From the NCBI GenBank assembly GCA_028281635.1, contig JANQJM010000219.1:1-46516 (forward strand): a DNA stretch of 46,516 nt. Direction: 5' to 3'. The first letter of the stretch is position 1; each line of letters opens with the position of its first letter. Positions 16,962 to 25,848 of the stretch are shown piece after piece. Below the pieces are notes generated by a model. That model worked only from the letters and a program-made list of their open reading frames with translations, had not been told where the DNA came from and made no database searches. This stretch comes from Pseudomonadales bacterium (GTDB lineage Bacteria > Pseudomonadota > Gammaproteobacteria > Pseudomonadales > Pseudohongiellaceae). A program made the position numbers and the translations under genes.

Positions 16962-17597
16962 CTATGTCCGTTTGGCGACCTCGATGTTGATGAATTCTGG
17001 TAAGTAGGAGGGTGTACAGTTTTTGGCAACAGGTTCATCTTTGTACAGTTCAAGTTTCTTTCCAAGTTTAACGCAACGGGCTCGCAGCTTAGGTTCAAAG
17101 ACTCCTATCCATCCTGCGCAGAAATTCATTGCCCATTGCACGTCTGGGTCCTCTTTTCCCATGGTCTTTTCCAAAATTTCGAGAAGCTCAGCACTGTTTT
17201 CCTGAATCTTTCCCATCCAGCGCAATCGTGCCTGGTGGTACCAGAACCAGCGCCGCAACATCGGAGATGAATGCTGTTGCCAGCCCTCCATTAAGGCGAT
17301 GAGATTCTTGTCTTTGGTCAGCTGATTTGCCAGCAGCCAGACACTGAGTTGATTGCGCTCGCTTTCGTTGTGCTGGAGTAGATCAGCGGCTATGTTGTCG
17401 ATATCTTTCTCGGAGAGCTGCTTTTTGTCGAGGATAAGAGTGGCCAGCAAGCGAGCAAAGTAGTCGCCATGCTTCCACAACTCCAGCGCCAGGTCGTGAT
17501 CCAGTTTAATTGCTTTGGCAAGCTTCTTTATATCGCCGAACTTCGTTACATCTGAAAGCTCAGCAATGAGTTTTTTGGCTTTGGAGCTGAGGGCCAT
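16962..17597 (-). CDS. AlkD-like DNA alkylation repair protein
   Basis: A 211-residue all-helical protein of HEAT-repeat type, slightly short against the 230-240 residues of AlkD enzymes. Recognisable segments are LALELWKHGDYFARLLATLI (matching LW-x3-x-E-R-x-LA in AlkD), QLSVWLLANQLTKD, MLRRWFWYHQARLRWMGK and VQWAMNFCAGWIGVFEPKLR. The family removes bulky or cationic N3/N7-alkylpurines without base flipping. Some paralogues have lost catalysis, and I cannot place the active Asp and Trp with certainty here. Twelve bases separate it from the upstream DUF1428 gene. Confidence 0.7.
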   Translation of the reverse strand: MALSSKAKKLIAELSDVTKFGDIKKLAKAIKLDHDLALELWKHGDYFARLLATLILDKKQLSEKDIDNIAADLLQHNESERNQLSVWLLANQLTKDKNLIALMEGWQQHSSPMLRRWFWYHQARLRWMGKIQENSAELLEILEKTMGKEDPDVQWAMNFCAGWIGVFEPKLRARCVKLGKKLELYKDEPVAKNCTPSYLPEFINIEVAKRT

Positions 17598-17609
17598 TGT
17601 TTTTCACGT

Positions 17610-17981
17610 TCACTTTTGCCGTTGAGGTAAAAAAGACTGAAAGCCACCATAGGCCATGCGTTGTGCATCAAAGCCGGACTCGACAGCGGACATCAGCTCT
17701 CCCATGCGTGGATCGGCAGCTACTTTTTCGTTGGCCAAATCCCGGGCCTCCCGTGATTCGAAAACTACCCAGCCAAACAATACGGTTTCATCGTCGTTTG
17801 CATTGATCACGTCGGGGAAGGGCCGTGTGCCTTCCAATTGCATATCGTCACCGGTGCATTCCCAGTAGTCGATGGCGCCATATTCTTTCCATATACCGGC
17901 TATCGTTGTGGCAAGGTGTTTGTAGTCTTCCAAACAGTCATTGGGAATAGGGTGTACAAATCCATCGACGTAATGAGGCAT
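17610..17981 (-). CDS. DUF1428 family protein
   Basis: A 123-residue protein of the ferredoxin-like ABM-related DUF1428 family, recognised by MPHYVDGFVHPIPN at the start, WKEYGAIDYWECTGDD near residue 35, ETVLFGWVVFESREARD in the middle and the ending RMAYGGFQSF. Members are small, probably dimeric cytoplasmic proteins of unknown function. GAGGAAAC six bases upstream fixes the ATG. It is the first gene of a probable DUF1428-AlkD-VOC operon. Confidence 0.8.
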   Translation of the reverse strand: MPHYVDGFVHPIPNDCLEDYKHLATTIAGIWKEYGAIDYWECTGDDMQLEGTRPFPDVINANDDETVLFGWVVFESREARDLANEKVAADPRMGELMSAVESGFDAQRMAYGGFQSFLPQRQK

Positions 17982-18017
17982 GGTGTTTCCTCGTCATTGT
18001 TGTATCAGATTCTCATA

Positions 18018-19004
18018 CTAGCCGTTAATGATGGACATACCCATCTCATCATAGCGCTCCCCTTTGACTCGATCGGCCAGTGCATCCAGAGAGGCTAACT
18101 CTTCAGTTGAAAGATTGACCTCATAGGCTCCAAGATTAGATTTAAGGTTTTCCAGTTTAGTCGTTCCTGGAATTGTCAGGACATGTTCACCACGACCAAT
18201 CACCCAGGCCAGGGCAACCTGGGCCGATGTGCAGGACTTGGAGGTCGCTATGGTCTCAATCTCATCAACGAGCGCGACATTCGCTGCATAGGCTTCACCC
18301 TGGAAGCGTGGGTTAGTGGCGCGCCAGTCACCTGCGTCCAGTGACTCAGTTTTGAATCGACCGGAGAGCATGCCCCGGCCTAATGGGGAGTAGGCGGTGA
18401 GGGAAGCGCCTACTTCAAGACAGGCTGGAATAATGTCCGCCTCGATGTCCCGCGCGAATATGGAATATTCAGATTGCACTGCTGAAATGGGATGAACTTT
18501 CGCTGCCCGGCGAATCGTGTCACCTGCCGCCTCGGAAAGACCGATGGCCCTCACTTTACCTTCAGCTACCAGTTCCGCCATAGCCGCCACACTTTCCTCG
18601 ATTGGGGTAGCGGGATCGACGCGATGTAAATAGTAGAGATCGATCACATCAGTCTTCAGTCGCTGCAAGGAACCTTCAACAGCACGTCGACAATTGTCAC
18701 TGGAACCATCAATGCCAAGGCGATCCCCCGTCTCCCAGTCGCGGGTAGGACCCCATTTGGTGGCGATAAAAACCCGATCACGCCGGTCGACGAAGGCTTC
18801 GCCGAGCAGCGATTCATTGGCACTTTGAAAACCATACATCTCTGCGGTGTCGAGATGTACCACGCCCAGTTCAATGGCTTTATGCAGCAATTTAACTGCT
18901 TCAGCTTTCTCGGTAGGCGGTCCATAGAATTCGGACAGACCCATACAACCAAGTCCGATTACTGGGAGTTCTATCTGGGTATTGCCGAGAGTTCGTTTCT
19001 TCAT
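18018..19004 (-). CDS. Aldo/keto reductase
   Basis: A 328-residue TIM-barrel reductase. The catalytic tetrad is visible as Asp (LDTAEMYG), Tyr (AEMYG), Lys (IATKWG) and His (YYLHRVD). The NADPH pocket includes YSPLGRGMLSG and TIPGTTKLENLKSNLGA near the C-terminus. The sequence VIGLGCMGLSEFYGP is typical of the YajO/AKR13-like group, which reduce aldehydes or xenobiotic carbonyls. The substrate is unknown. The gene appears monocistronic; GGAAT lies 8 bp before the ATG. Confidence 0.85.
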   Translation of the reverse strand: MKKRTLGNTQIELPVIGLGCMGLSEFYGPPTEKAEAVKLLHKAIELGVVHLDTAEMYGFQSANESLLGEAFVDRRDRVFIATKWGPTRDWETGDRLGIDGSSDNCRRAVEGSLQRLKTDVIDLYYLHRVDPATPIEESVAAMAELVAEGKVRAIGLSEAAGDTIRRAAKVHPISAVQSEYSIFARDIEADIIPACLEVGASLTAYSPLGRGMLSGRFKTESLDAGDWRATNPRFQGEAYAANVALVDEIETIATSKSCTSAQVALAWVIGRGEHVLTIPGTTKLENLKSNLGAYEVNLSTEELASLDALADRVKGERYDEMGMSIING

Positions 19005-19050
19005 TCATTTATTCCGTAATTGTGTTGTATCTACCAGTTCCGACAGATGA

Positions 19051-20085
19051 TCAGACGATATGTCCCACCCAACGCCCAGCAAGCATTACGCCGCACCATA
19101 AGAATAGAGAGAGGAAGCCTGCGGCTTTGACCCGAGCTGGAGTGGCAATAGCAGTGTCCCATTGATCTACGTGGCGATACACCTTGAAGTGAAAGTAAGT
19201 CATGTTGGCACCAGCCAGTGCAAGCAGTACCAGCTTCCAGAGGAAGGCTGGATTCTCCAGGTGCCCGGCGGCACGGGTAATGAACATGCCAAGTCCGGTT
19301 ATAGCGGCAACAACAAAGGCGCCCCAGGTCCAGCGAACAAGATCACGGTTCAGCGTGGATATGGGAGTGTCCGTCACCGCTACCCCAATTAAACGCAAAT
19401 CTACCCAGGCAATTGAACCAACCACCATGCTGGCGGCGATGACATGGATGGTTTCCAGGGTTGGGAACCAGTTTGTAGCGGCGATGATCTGGGATAGCCC
19501 CCAGTTTTCCACACCGACCCAAAAGCTGTACTCGGAGCCATCGAAATAGGGCTCCATATACCACAGTGGATATTCCAGATACTCGAGATAGGCGATCCAG
19601 CGGCCGCCGGTACACACCATGATCCACAAGCCGATAGAAATGATGGCGATAGCTCGCGCGGGCCATTTCTTGTTGGTTTGTTCCCAGTAGCCAGCTTGTC
19701 GCTTATGCATCCAATAGAAGAAACCAGTTAACAGAATCGCTGGGATGAGAAAGGCCATCTTGGACGCGAAGACGGGATTGTTGAAATAGCGATTGGGACG
19801 ACCAAAAATAAAGAACGCGCCGGAGATCAGATTGCTCACCAGCGCCAGCCAGAACCAGGGCACGACACGATTGGTCATCTCAGTGAGATTCTGTGAGGGC
19901 AAGACCAAACCAAGTGTCCGCAGGTTGAGCAGCACGGCGGTTCCCATCACCACGGCAATCCCAAGGATATGCACAGTTTGAATGATAGGAGGAAAATTGG
20001 GGATGTTATTGAGTGCCCATAAGGCGCCACGCTGCAAAAACGAATCTGTTAGCAGTGGAGCTAGGCTGGTAAAAAAATCGGGCAT
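19051..20085 (-). CDS. DUF6644-like integral membrane protein with internal duplication
   Basis: A 344-residue protein with about eight membrane helices. The two halves are related: IIQTVHILGIAVVMGTAVLL (about residues 34-53) with LRTLGLVLP, then a helix and FNNPVFASKMAFL, corresponds to TLETIHVIAASMVVGSIAWV (about 208-227) with LRLIGVAVT, then HLENPAFLWKLVLL. Each copy keeps a His-(I/V) at the start of the helix and a conserved NP-x-F-x-x-K segment, compatible with haem or metal binding in the membrane, but this is not demonstrated. Function is unknown. It precedes the aldo/keto reductase with a 46-bp gap. Confidence 0.65.
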   Translation of the reverse strand: MPDFFTSLAPLLTDSFLQRGALWALNNIPNFPPIIQTVHILGIAVVMGTAVLLNLRTLGLVLPSQNLTEMTNRVVPWFWLALVSNLISGAFFIFGRPNRYFNNPVFASKMAFLIPAILLTGFFYWMHKRQAGYWEQTNKKWPARAIAIISIGLWIMVCTGGRWIAYLEYLEYPLWYMEPYFDGSEYSFWVGVENWGLSQIIAATNWFPTLETIHVIAASMVVGSIAWVDLRLIGVAVTDTPISTLNRDLVRWTWGAFVVAAITGLGMFITRAAGHLENPAFLWKLVLLALAGANMTYFHFKVYRHVDQWDTAIATPARVKAAGFLSLFLWCGVMLAGRWVGHIV

Positions 20086-20154
20086 GGATTTAGTGTTGTT
20101 TGTTGGTCTTACCCGTTAATGGACGATTACCCTGACTCGAAATTCGAACTTGCC

Positions 20155-21834
20155 CTATAAATGCTTGTCGGTAACAGCACCTTCAGAAGCAGAAGTGACT
20201 GATGACGCATACTTGGCCAGTACGCCTCGCTTGTATCTGGGCTCTGGTTTATTCCAGTTGGCCAGGCGCTGTTGAATTTCTTCGTCACTAAGCTCAAGGG
20301 TTACGGTATTCGCTACCGCATCGATAGCGATACGATCCCCATCTTGCACGATCGCAATAGGGCCACCTTCAAAAGCCTCTGGGGTCACGTGTCCCACAAC
20401 GAAGCCGTGGCTGCCTCCGCTGAAACGGCCATCGGTGATTAAGGCCACGCTTTCGCCGAGGCCTTTACCCATAATGGCGGAAGTAGGAGAAAGCATTTCT
20501 CGCATGCCCGGTGCGCCTTTTGGCCCTTCGTAGCGAATGACGAGCACATCATCTTCGACCACGGTTCCATCCAATATGCCTTTAAGGCAGTCTTCTTCGG
20601 ATTCGAAGACGCGGGCATTACCAGTGAAGGAAAGCCCCTCTTTACCAGTGATCTTGGCAACTGCTCCGGTTGGGGCCAGGTTGCCGCGCAATATGCGTAG
20701 ATGGCTGTCTTTTTTAATGGGCTTATCGAGAGGACGAATGATGTCCTGACCTGCTGGATAGAATTCCACCTCAGCCAGGTTTTCCGCTAGCGTCTTTCCG
20801 GTGACAGTCATGCAGGAACCATCCAACATGCCGGCTTCCAGCATGGTTTTCATTAAGGGCTGGATGCCACCGATCTTGATGAGTTCAGACATGAGGTAGC
20901 GGCCGCTGGGTTTAAGGTCGGCAAGCATCGGAATGTCTTTGCCGATGCGATTAAAATCGTCCAACTCCAACTCGACACCCATGGTGTGAGCCATAGCCAG
21001 TAGATGCAGCACTGCGTTGGTCGATCCACCCAGTGCGATGGTGACCTTGATGGCGTTTTCGAATGCTGAGCGGGTCATGATGTCGGAGGGTTTAATATCA
21101 TGCTCCAACAGATACATGATGGCCTCACCAGCGCTCAGGCAATCGTTCACTTTTTCCTGGGAGATAGCATCCTGGGCGGAGCTGTTGGGCAGGCTCATCC
21201 CCATGGCTTCGATAGCGGAGGCCATGGTGTTTGCCGTGTACATGCCACCGCAGGAACCGGGCCCGGGAATTGCGGTGTCTTCAATCTGTTTGAGTTCGAT
21301 ATCGGAGACCTTGCCAGCGGCATGACCGCCCACGGCTTCAAACACCGAGATGATATTGGTGTGATTAGGGCCAGGTTGAATAGTACCGCCATAAATGAAG
21401 ATAGAAGGGCGGTTGAGTCGGGCGATGCCCATCATCTGTCCGGGCATATTCTTGTCGCAGCCTCCGATCGCGATAACGGCATCGTGGCCCATGCAACCAG
21501 AAACGGTTTCGATGCTGTCGGCGATGACTTCACGGGAAACCAGCGAATATTTCATGCCCTCGGTCCCCATGGAGATGCCATCGGAGATAGTCAGCACGTT
21601 ATAGATGATGCCCTTGCCGCCGGCCGCATCGGCTCCCTTGTTAACGTCTTCCGCAAGCTTGTTGATGTGCATATTGCAGGGCGTGACCATGCTCCAGGTT
21701 GAGGCGATGCCGATTTGGGGTTTCTCGAAATCCGCATCCTCAAAGCCCACGGCGCGCAACATCGCCCGGCTGGGTGCTTGTTCAACGCCATCAACTACAA
21801 TTTTAGAATGTTTGCGTAAGTCCTTGTCAGTCAT
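20155..21834 (-). CDS. ilvD: Dihydroxy-acid dehydratase (branched-chain amino acid synthesis)
   Basis: A 559-residue enzyme that converts 2,3-dihydroxy-isovalerate or -3-methylvalerate to the 2-keto acids in valine, leucine and isoleucine synthesis. Iron-sulphur ligands are Cys53 ([12 protein letters not shown]), Cys126 (GGCDKNMPG) and Cys195 ([14 protein letters not shown]), the IlvD/Edd signatures. [19 protein letters not shown] near the C-terminus is the second family signature. The shorter length (about 560 rather than 616 residues) puts it in the group usually carrying a [2Fe-2S] cluster. It is transcribed divergently from the Ada/AlkA fusion. Confidence 0.95.
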   Translation of the reverse strand: MTDKDLRKHSKIVVDGVEQAPSRAMLRAVGFEDADFEKPQIGIASTWSMVTPCNMHINKLAEDVNKGADAAGGKGIIYNVLTISDGISMGTEGMKYSLVSREVIADSIETVSGCMGHDAVIAIGGCDKNMPGQMMGIARLNRPSIFIYGGTIQPGPNHTNIISVFEAVGGHAAGKVSDIELKQIEDTAIPGPGSCGGMYTANTMASAIEAMGMSLPNSSAQDAISQEKVNDCLSAGEAIMYLLEHDIKPSDIMTRSAFENAIKVTIALGGSTNAVLHLLAMAHTMGVELELDDFNRIGKDIPMLADLKPSGRYLMSELIKIGGIQPLMKTMLEAGMLDGSCMTVTGKTLAENLAEVEFYPAGQDIIRPLDKPIKKDSHLRILRGNLAPTGAVAKITGKEGLSFTGNARVFESEEDCLKGILDGTVVEDDVLVIRYEGPKGAPGMREMLSPTSAIMGKGLGESVALITDGRFSGGSHGFVVGHVTPEAFEGGPIAIVQDGDRIAIDAVANTVTLELSDEEIQQRLANWNKPEPRYKRGVLAKYASSVTSASEGAVTDKHL

Positions 21835-21940
21835 AGGAAATCCAATTTTTCTTGAGAAAATGCCTGAAGTGTCACACAGCCCGTTCGCAACGTAAATCTG
21901 CCGGGCTGGGAGAGGGCGCTACTATACAACAGGCCGCCGG

Positions 21941-21953
21941 GCCTAGCCTAGGC
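21941..21953. promoter_or_regulatory. 13-bp palindrome in the ilvD/ada-alkA divergent region
   Basis: GCCTAG-C-CTAGGC is a perfect dyad centred on 21947. It lies just downstream of an AT-rich TACTATAC stretch (about 21920-21927) that could be a plus-strand -10 element. An operator for the downstream repair operon is possible but nothing identifies the binding protein. Confidence 0.25.
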
Positions 21954-22040
21954 ATGCTGAGCGATGTCGATGATGAGGTCCGAAAACGGCCAGTTTCCGC
22001 CTTCAAAAAGAGTATGATGGTGCCCATCAAGGAGTTAACG

Positions 22041-23519
22041 ATGACGGCACAGACACTACTCAATCCAGACGATTATGAAGATGCACGGCAAGCACGGGAT
22101 CCCCGGTTTGACGGTCGCTTTTTCGTGGGGGTACTCACCACGGGCATTTATTGTCGGCCAGTGTGCCCTGTGCGCATTCCCAAAAAGGAAAACGTGCAGC
22201 TCTACAAATCCGCTGCGGCGGCAGCTGCGGCTGGTTTTCGACCCTGTTTGCGCTGTCGACCAGAATCCTCTCCTGGCACTCCTGCCTGGAGCGGTTCTTC
22301 CTGGAAAGTTTCCCGCGCCTTACAGCTCATCGACCAAGGATTTCTGGATAGTGCTTCTATCGATGAGTTAGCGGCTCAGCTAGGTGTTGGTCCACGGCAG
22401 TTAAGCCGTCTCTTTAATGAACATCTGGGTGCCTCCCCGGTGGAAGTTGCGCAAACCCGGCGCCTGCATTTTGCCAAGAAGCTATTGGATGAGACCGATA
22501 TGAATTTTACCGAGATCTGTTTCGCTTCGGGTTTCGGCAGCGTACGGCGGTTTAATGCGGTGTTTAACAAGATCTACGGTCGATCCCCGAAACAATTACG
22601 TGAAAAGCGCAAAACAAAACAGGACAAGCCGAAGGGCATACACATCACTCTTAGCTATAGACCACCCTATGACTGGCAAGCTGTACTGGCGTTCCTGGCT
22701 TATCGCGCCATTCCCGGTGTGGAGTGGGTAACGGAAGACAGTTATAGCCGAAGCTTCGTGTTGGATGAGGTACAGGGTGATTTCCATGCCCAGTTCTCAA
22801 AAGATAAGAATCTCATTGATGTCACCATCAACTATTCTGAATCGCGCCACTTGTACCACATTATTGATCGCATCAAGTCTATCTTCGATCTAAGAGCAGA
22901 CAGTGAGCAAATTGCCCAACACCTGGGTAAAGACAAATTGCTCAAGCCTATGGTAAGGCGGTTTCCAGGTTTGCGGGTACCCGGTTGCTGGGATGGTCTG
23001 GAAGTGGCAGTGAGGGCGATCCTTGGCCAACAGGTCACTGTGAAAGCGGCGTCTACACTGGTTTCCAGAATCGTACACAGACATGGCGAAGCTTATGAAA
23101 GCAGTAATCCGAATCTCACTCACACGTTTCCAACGGCGGTGGCGCTAAAAGATGGCGATCTTGGTGATTTAGGTATTGTGGGCGCGCGTATTGACGCCAT
23201 TCAGTCTCTTGCCGCGAAGGTCGATGAAGGCCTACTAAAAATCGATTGCAGTGTAGATACCGAAGACTTCATCAATAGTATTTGTGAGATCAAAGGTATC
23301 GGTGAGTGGACGGCACACTACATAGCCATGCGCGCGCTGAATGATCCCAATGCCTTTCCACATTCCGATTTAATCCTCAGGCGCGCAGCGGCGGAGAAAG
23401 CAGGGGAGACCCTGACGTCGAAACGGCTGCAGGAGCGAGCAGAAGCCTGGCAACCCTGGCGTGCCTATTCCGTTATCCTGCTGTGGCGTCATCACAGTTG
23501 GAAGAAACAGAATTCTTGA
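22041..23519 (+). CDS. Ada N-domain / AraC HTH / AlkA glycosylase fusion
   Basis: A 492-residue three-part repair regulator. Residues about 8-75 are the Ada zinc domain with Cys38, Cys42, Cys69 and Cys72, where one Cys accepts methyl groups from DNA phosphotriesters and thereby activates DNA binding. Residues about 90-190 are an AraC-type double HTH (EICFASGFGSVRRFNAVFNK). Residues about 200-490 are AlkA-like 3-methyladenine glycosylase II with the HhH motif EIKGIGEWTAHY (416-427) and catalytic Asp443 in FPHSDLILRRA. The frame is open 63 codons further upstream, but AAGGAG six bases before the ATG at 22041 and domain limits fix the start. Ogt follows after 21 bp, giving a compact adaptive-response operon. 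Confidence 0.9.
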   Translation: MTAQTLLNPDDYEDARQARDPRFDGRFFVGVLTTGIYCRPVCPVRIPKKENVQLYKSAAAAAAAGFRPCLRCRPESSPGTPAWSGSSWKVSRALQLIDQGFLDSASIDELAAQLGVGPRQLSRLFNEHLGASPVEVAQTRRLHFAKKLLDETDMNFTEICFASGFGSVRRFNAVFNKIYGRSPKQLREKRKTKQDKPKGIHITLSYRPPYDWQAVLAFLAYRAIPGVEWVTEDSYSRSFVLDEVQGDFHAQFSKDKNLIDVTINYSESRHLYHIIDRIKSIFDLRADSEQIAQHLGKDKLLKPMVRRFPGLRVPGCWDGLEVAVRAILGQQVTVKAASTLVSRIVHRHGEAYESSNPNLTHTFPTAVALKDGDLGDLGIVGARIDAIQSLAAKVDEGLLKIDCSVDTEDFINSICEIKGIGEWTAHYIAMRALNDPNAFPHSDLILRRAAAEKAGETLTSKRLQERAEAWQPWRAYSVILLWRHHSWKKQNS

Positions 23520-23540
23520 ATTATTTACAGGACTATTCCC

Positions 23541-24041
23541 ATGACTACTTACTATCACTACTACGATTCTCCAATTGGAAAACTATTGCTGGCTGGCGAT
23601 GAAAACGCGCTGACCCTGCTGGGATTCCCCGGTGGGTCCATGGCTCGACGTCATGAAGCGGACTGGGTGGAAAAGAAATCGGTGTTCAGGCCAGTGATCA
23701 AACAACTGGATGAGTACTTTGCGGGCAAACGTACTGAATTCGATTTGCCACTGTCTCCTGAGGGCACAGAGTTCCAGCAGACAGTGTGGCAGGCCCTAAC
23801 CGAAATTCCCTACGGTGAAACCTGGAGTTACGGGCAACTGGCGAAGCATATAGGCAAGCCCAAGGCGTCCCGGGCAGTAGGAGCGGCCAATGGTATTAAC
23901 CCCATTCCTGTCATTATTCCCTGCCACAGAGTAATCGGTAGCAATGGCAAGCTGACAGGATTTGGTGGAGGTTTAGAAACCAAGTCCTACTTGCTGAATC
24001 TGGAAGCTGGTGCGCGAGCGCCGGAGCTGAATTTCGCGTAG
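23541..24041 (+). CDS. ogt: Methylated-DNA--protein-cysteine methyltransferase
   Basis: A 166-residue suicide repair protein that takes alkyl groups from O6-alkylguanine onto Cys128 in the active motif IIPCHRVIG. DSPIGKLLLAGDENAL is the usual N-terminal strand. FQQTVWQALTEIPYGETWSY and GKPKASRAVGAANGINPI are the HTH/DNA-binding and arginine-finger segments. It supplies the C-terminal activity of E. coli Ada as a separate protein, consistent with the upstream gene encoding the Ada N-domain without an MGMT domain. The two are almost certainly one operon. Confidence 0.9.
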   Translation: MTTYYHYYDSPIGKLLLAGDENALTLLGFPGGSMARRHEADWVEKKSVFRPVIKQLDEYFAGKRTEFDLPLSPEGTEFQQTVWQALTEIPYGETWSYGQLAKHIGKPKASRAVGAANGINPIPVIIPCHRVIGSNGKLTGFGGGLETKSYLLNLEAGARAPELNFA

Positions 24042-24069
24042 AACGCTGCGTTTCTGCACCAGAGCGCAT

Positions 24070-24222
24070 ATGGCGAGTAAGCATAAAGCGTACCCTAAGC
24101 GAGAAAGCGCATATAAAAAGTGGAACCTTGGCAGTCCCCGGTTGTCGCAGATAGTAGACCACGTACTAATCATGGCAATCTGCTTAAGCTGGGGTCGAAA
24201 GCAGGGTGGCGGCAAGCAATAA
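24070..24222 (+). CDS. Possible 50-residue ORF upstream of the TonB-like gene
   Basis: ATG at 24070 opens 50 codons ending TAA at 24222, overlapping the GTG of the next gene by 17 bp. The product is basic at its N-terminus (MASKHKAYPKRESAYKKW) with a short hydrophobic stretch (VDHVLIMAICLSW). AGAG five bases upstream is a poor ribosome-binding site. It might be a coupling leader for the next gene or a chance frame. Confidence 0.25.
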   Translation: MASKHKAYPKRESAYKKWNLGSPRLSQIVDHVLIMAICLSWGRKQGGGKQ

Positions 24223-25501
24223 ACAGTTTGGAAAAACAACGTTATATCAACAAGATGTAAGTCTGGGGGAGGGTGACGATTCTCAGTGGGATGATGCCGA
24301 GAATCAGCAATCACCTGCCCTGGGGGAGTTTGAGCTGCCTGACGATTCGCGGCTGCATCAGTTCGGTGAATTCGGAGAACTAATAGATCAGTCCGCTGGT
24401 GATGGGGCTGCTCAGACCGCAGCAGAACCCACGATCCCCTCCCTTGATGCCTCCAACGACAATTCCTTCCTCGATAAGGAAATAGACTCTCAACTTCTTG
24501 CTCTATTGCAAGGTCTGGCGGATCGCCGCCTGCTGCTAGCGGGCCTTGTCTGCAGCTTGATTTTTCATTTGATTGTGGGCGGGGTACTAATCAATCTCGA
24601 ACCCGAAGAACAAGTGGTGAGCCTACCTATGCAGGTGGTGCAGGTACGCTTGCTTCCAGAAAATCCTCTGCTGGAAACTCTGGAGGAGGTTGAAGATACT
24701 GAAGAGATCATTGCAGAAGTAGAAGAAGTCGCTGAGCCCTTAACAGAGGAATTGATCGAAGAGCCTGAGTCAGTAGTCGAAGCAGAGAGTCCTGCCGAAC
24801 TGATCGCGGAGACAGTACAGGAAACTGGAGCGTCAGCAGAGAACATTGATCCAGCGGAGCCTGACCAGCCATTGCCTATGCCTTCTCTCGATGTCATTCA
24901 AAGTGCCATCCAGCAGGATTTCACCGAGCAGCAGCTGGAAGATCGCAGTTGGGCTTCCACCTGTACCAGCCTGCAACGTCAGAGCGGGGTTGTAGGCTGT
25001 GTATCTCAGGAAGAACCGAATTTTGCGGGTATAGAACAGTCTCCGGAGTCCCGCGCAATTTACGAGTTTCATAACCCGGTCGTGGAGCGCAGCAGAACAG
25101 AACGTAGCATTAGCACCATCGCCACTAACTCAGCCCTGTTGGCAGCTAACCTGGCCACTGCTGATATTCCCGAGGGGCTGGGGGATTTAATGATGACCGA
25201 GTTAGAGAGCACCATCACGTTTTACTCCAATTCCGGAAACCGCGCTCTCAACCATATGAATGAGATGGTAGATCAAAGTGACGCCGCACTGATCAGTCGT
25301 TCTCTGTTCGATCCCTGGGTTCGTTTACAAATACAAAAACAACAGCAGAGACGCTATTACACACGCCAGGATCTTCAACGCATGGCGGAGTGCAGTTCGC
25401 TGAAGATTTTTGTATTGGCAGCCACTGAGTTAGAAAAATTTGCCGATTGCACAACGAGAGAAGGGAACTTGCTGTTTCGTTTATTACCCTTGTTGCTGTG
25501 A
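24206..25501 (+). CDS. Unrecognised single-span envelope protein with TonB-like layout
   Basis: A 431-residue protein I do not recognise. Residues 1-108 are acidic and probably cytoplasmic. One membrane helix lies at about 109-130 (LLLAGLVCSLIFHLIVGGVL). It is followed by a short strand-like stretch (LPMQVVQVRLLPENP), a very Glu-rich linker (about 155-220) and a folded periplasmic region to the end. That region has four cysteines in two close pairs (STCTSLQRQSGVVGC and AECSSLK...KFADC), likely disulfides. TonB and TolA share the helix-plus-charged-linker plan, but the long cytoplasmic part and the C-terminus are different. The GTG start is uncertain, and no good ribosome-binding site is seen. 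Confidence 0.6.
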   Translation: MAASNKQFGKTTLYQQDVSLGEGDDSQWDDAENQQSPALGEFELPDDSRLHQFGEFGELIDQSAGDGAAQTAAEPTIPSLDASNDNSFLDKEIDSQLLALLQGLADRRLLLAGLVCSLIFHLIVGGVLINLEPEEQVVSLPMQVVQVRLLPENPLLETLEEVEDTEEIIAEVEEVAEPLTEELIEEPESVVEAESPAELIAETVQETGASAENIDPAEPDQPLPMPSLDVIQSAIQQDFTEQQLEDRSWASTCTSLQRQSGVVGCVSQEEPNFAGIEQSPESRAIYEFHNPVVERSRTERSISTIATNSALLAANLATADIPEGLGDLMMTELESTITFYSNSGNRALNHMNEMVDQSDAALISRSLFDPWVRLQIQKQQQRRYYTRQDLQRMAECSSLKIFVLAATELEKFADCTTREGNLLFRLLPLLL

Positions 25502-25530
25502 TTTCGGTTTTTAATCCCGTTGAAAAAAGG

Positions 25531-25561
25531 TTGGAACAAACTTCGTATTGCGCTGTATAAT
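25531..25561 (+). promoter_or_regulatory. Candidate sigma-70 promoter
   Basis: TATAAT at 25556-25561 is a perfect -10 hexamer. TTGGAA at 25531-25536 is a possible -35 with a long 19-bp spacer. It would start a transcript about 25568, giving a leader of roughly 290 nt before the MATE gene. Confidence 0.5.
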
Positions 25562-25576
25562 GCGCGCTCCTTATCT

Positions 25577-25610
25577 CAAGGAACCTTTCCAAGGAACCCC
25601 TCCAAGGAGA
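25577..25610 (+). repeat. Three 13-bp repeats with Shine-Dalgarno-like core
   Basis: CAAGGAAC at 25577-25584 and 25590-25597 and CAAGGAGA at 25603-25610 recur on an exact 13-bp period. Only the last is correctly spaced (nine bases) from the ATG at 25619. Confidence 0.5.
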
Positions 25611-25618
25611 AACGGCCA

Positions 25619-25687
25619 ATGAAGCTAATCAATCTATTCAAACTACGACTGGATCCTGGCGTATCAGCAGGAATCGTAGCGGCCTAA
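25619..25687 (+). CDS. Possible 22-residue leader peptide upstream of the MATE gene
   Basis: ATG 25619 to TAA 25685-25687 encodes MKLINLFKLRLDPGVSAGIV plus two alanines. It is preceded by AAGGAG at a good distance and lies about 50 bp after a candidate promoter. It resembles a leader peptide or small membrane-proximal protein. The region 25502-25855 has no other gene; it holds this ORF, the 13-bp repeats and two hairpins. Confidence 0.4.
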   Translation: MKLINLFKLRLDPGVSAGIVAA

Positions 25688-25810
25688 GTCATTCAGCGGT
25701 TAGCGCACTCGTAAGTTCTTCTCAGTACAGCTGGTTTTTCTCTACGCTGTAACTCGCACTCAATCTGTTGTCTGGCTGTTACTAAACAGGCCACGCCACA
25801 CCCTTTTCAG

Positions 25811-25848
25811 CACAACTGGGTACAGTTGTGTCAATCCATTGCTATGGA
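25811..25848 (+). promoter_or_regulatory. Two hairpins in the MATE 5' leader, one masking the ribosome-binding site
   Basis: CACAACTG (25811-25818) pairs perfectly with CAGTTGTG (25823-25830) around GGTA. Immediately after, TCCAT (25835-25839) pairs with ATGGA (25844-25848), and the second arm overlaps the GGAATGAG ribosome-binding region of the ATG at 25856. No T-run follows, so translational rather than transcriptional control is more likely. The loops do not match the ACGR loops of guanidine-II riboswitches. Confidence 0.45.

Noticed and set aside
21100..21702. A 200-residue open frame opposite ilvD
   Set aside because: It is the antisense shadow of a strongly conserved gene; its translation shows no coherent fold or ribosome-binding site.
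21852..22040. Upstream extension of the Ada/AlkA frame (63 codons)
   Set aside because: The extension has no family similarity, while AAGGAG is ideally placed before the ATG at 22041 and the Ada zinc domain begins right after it.
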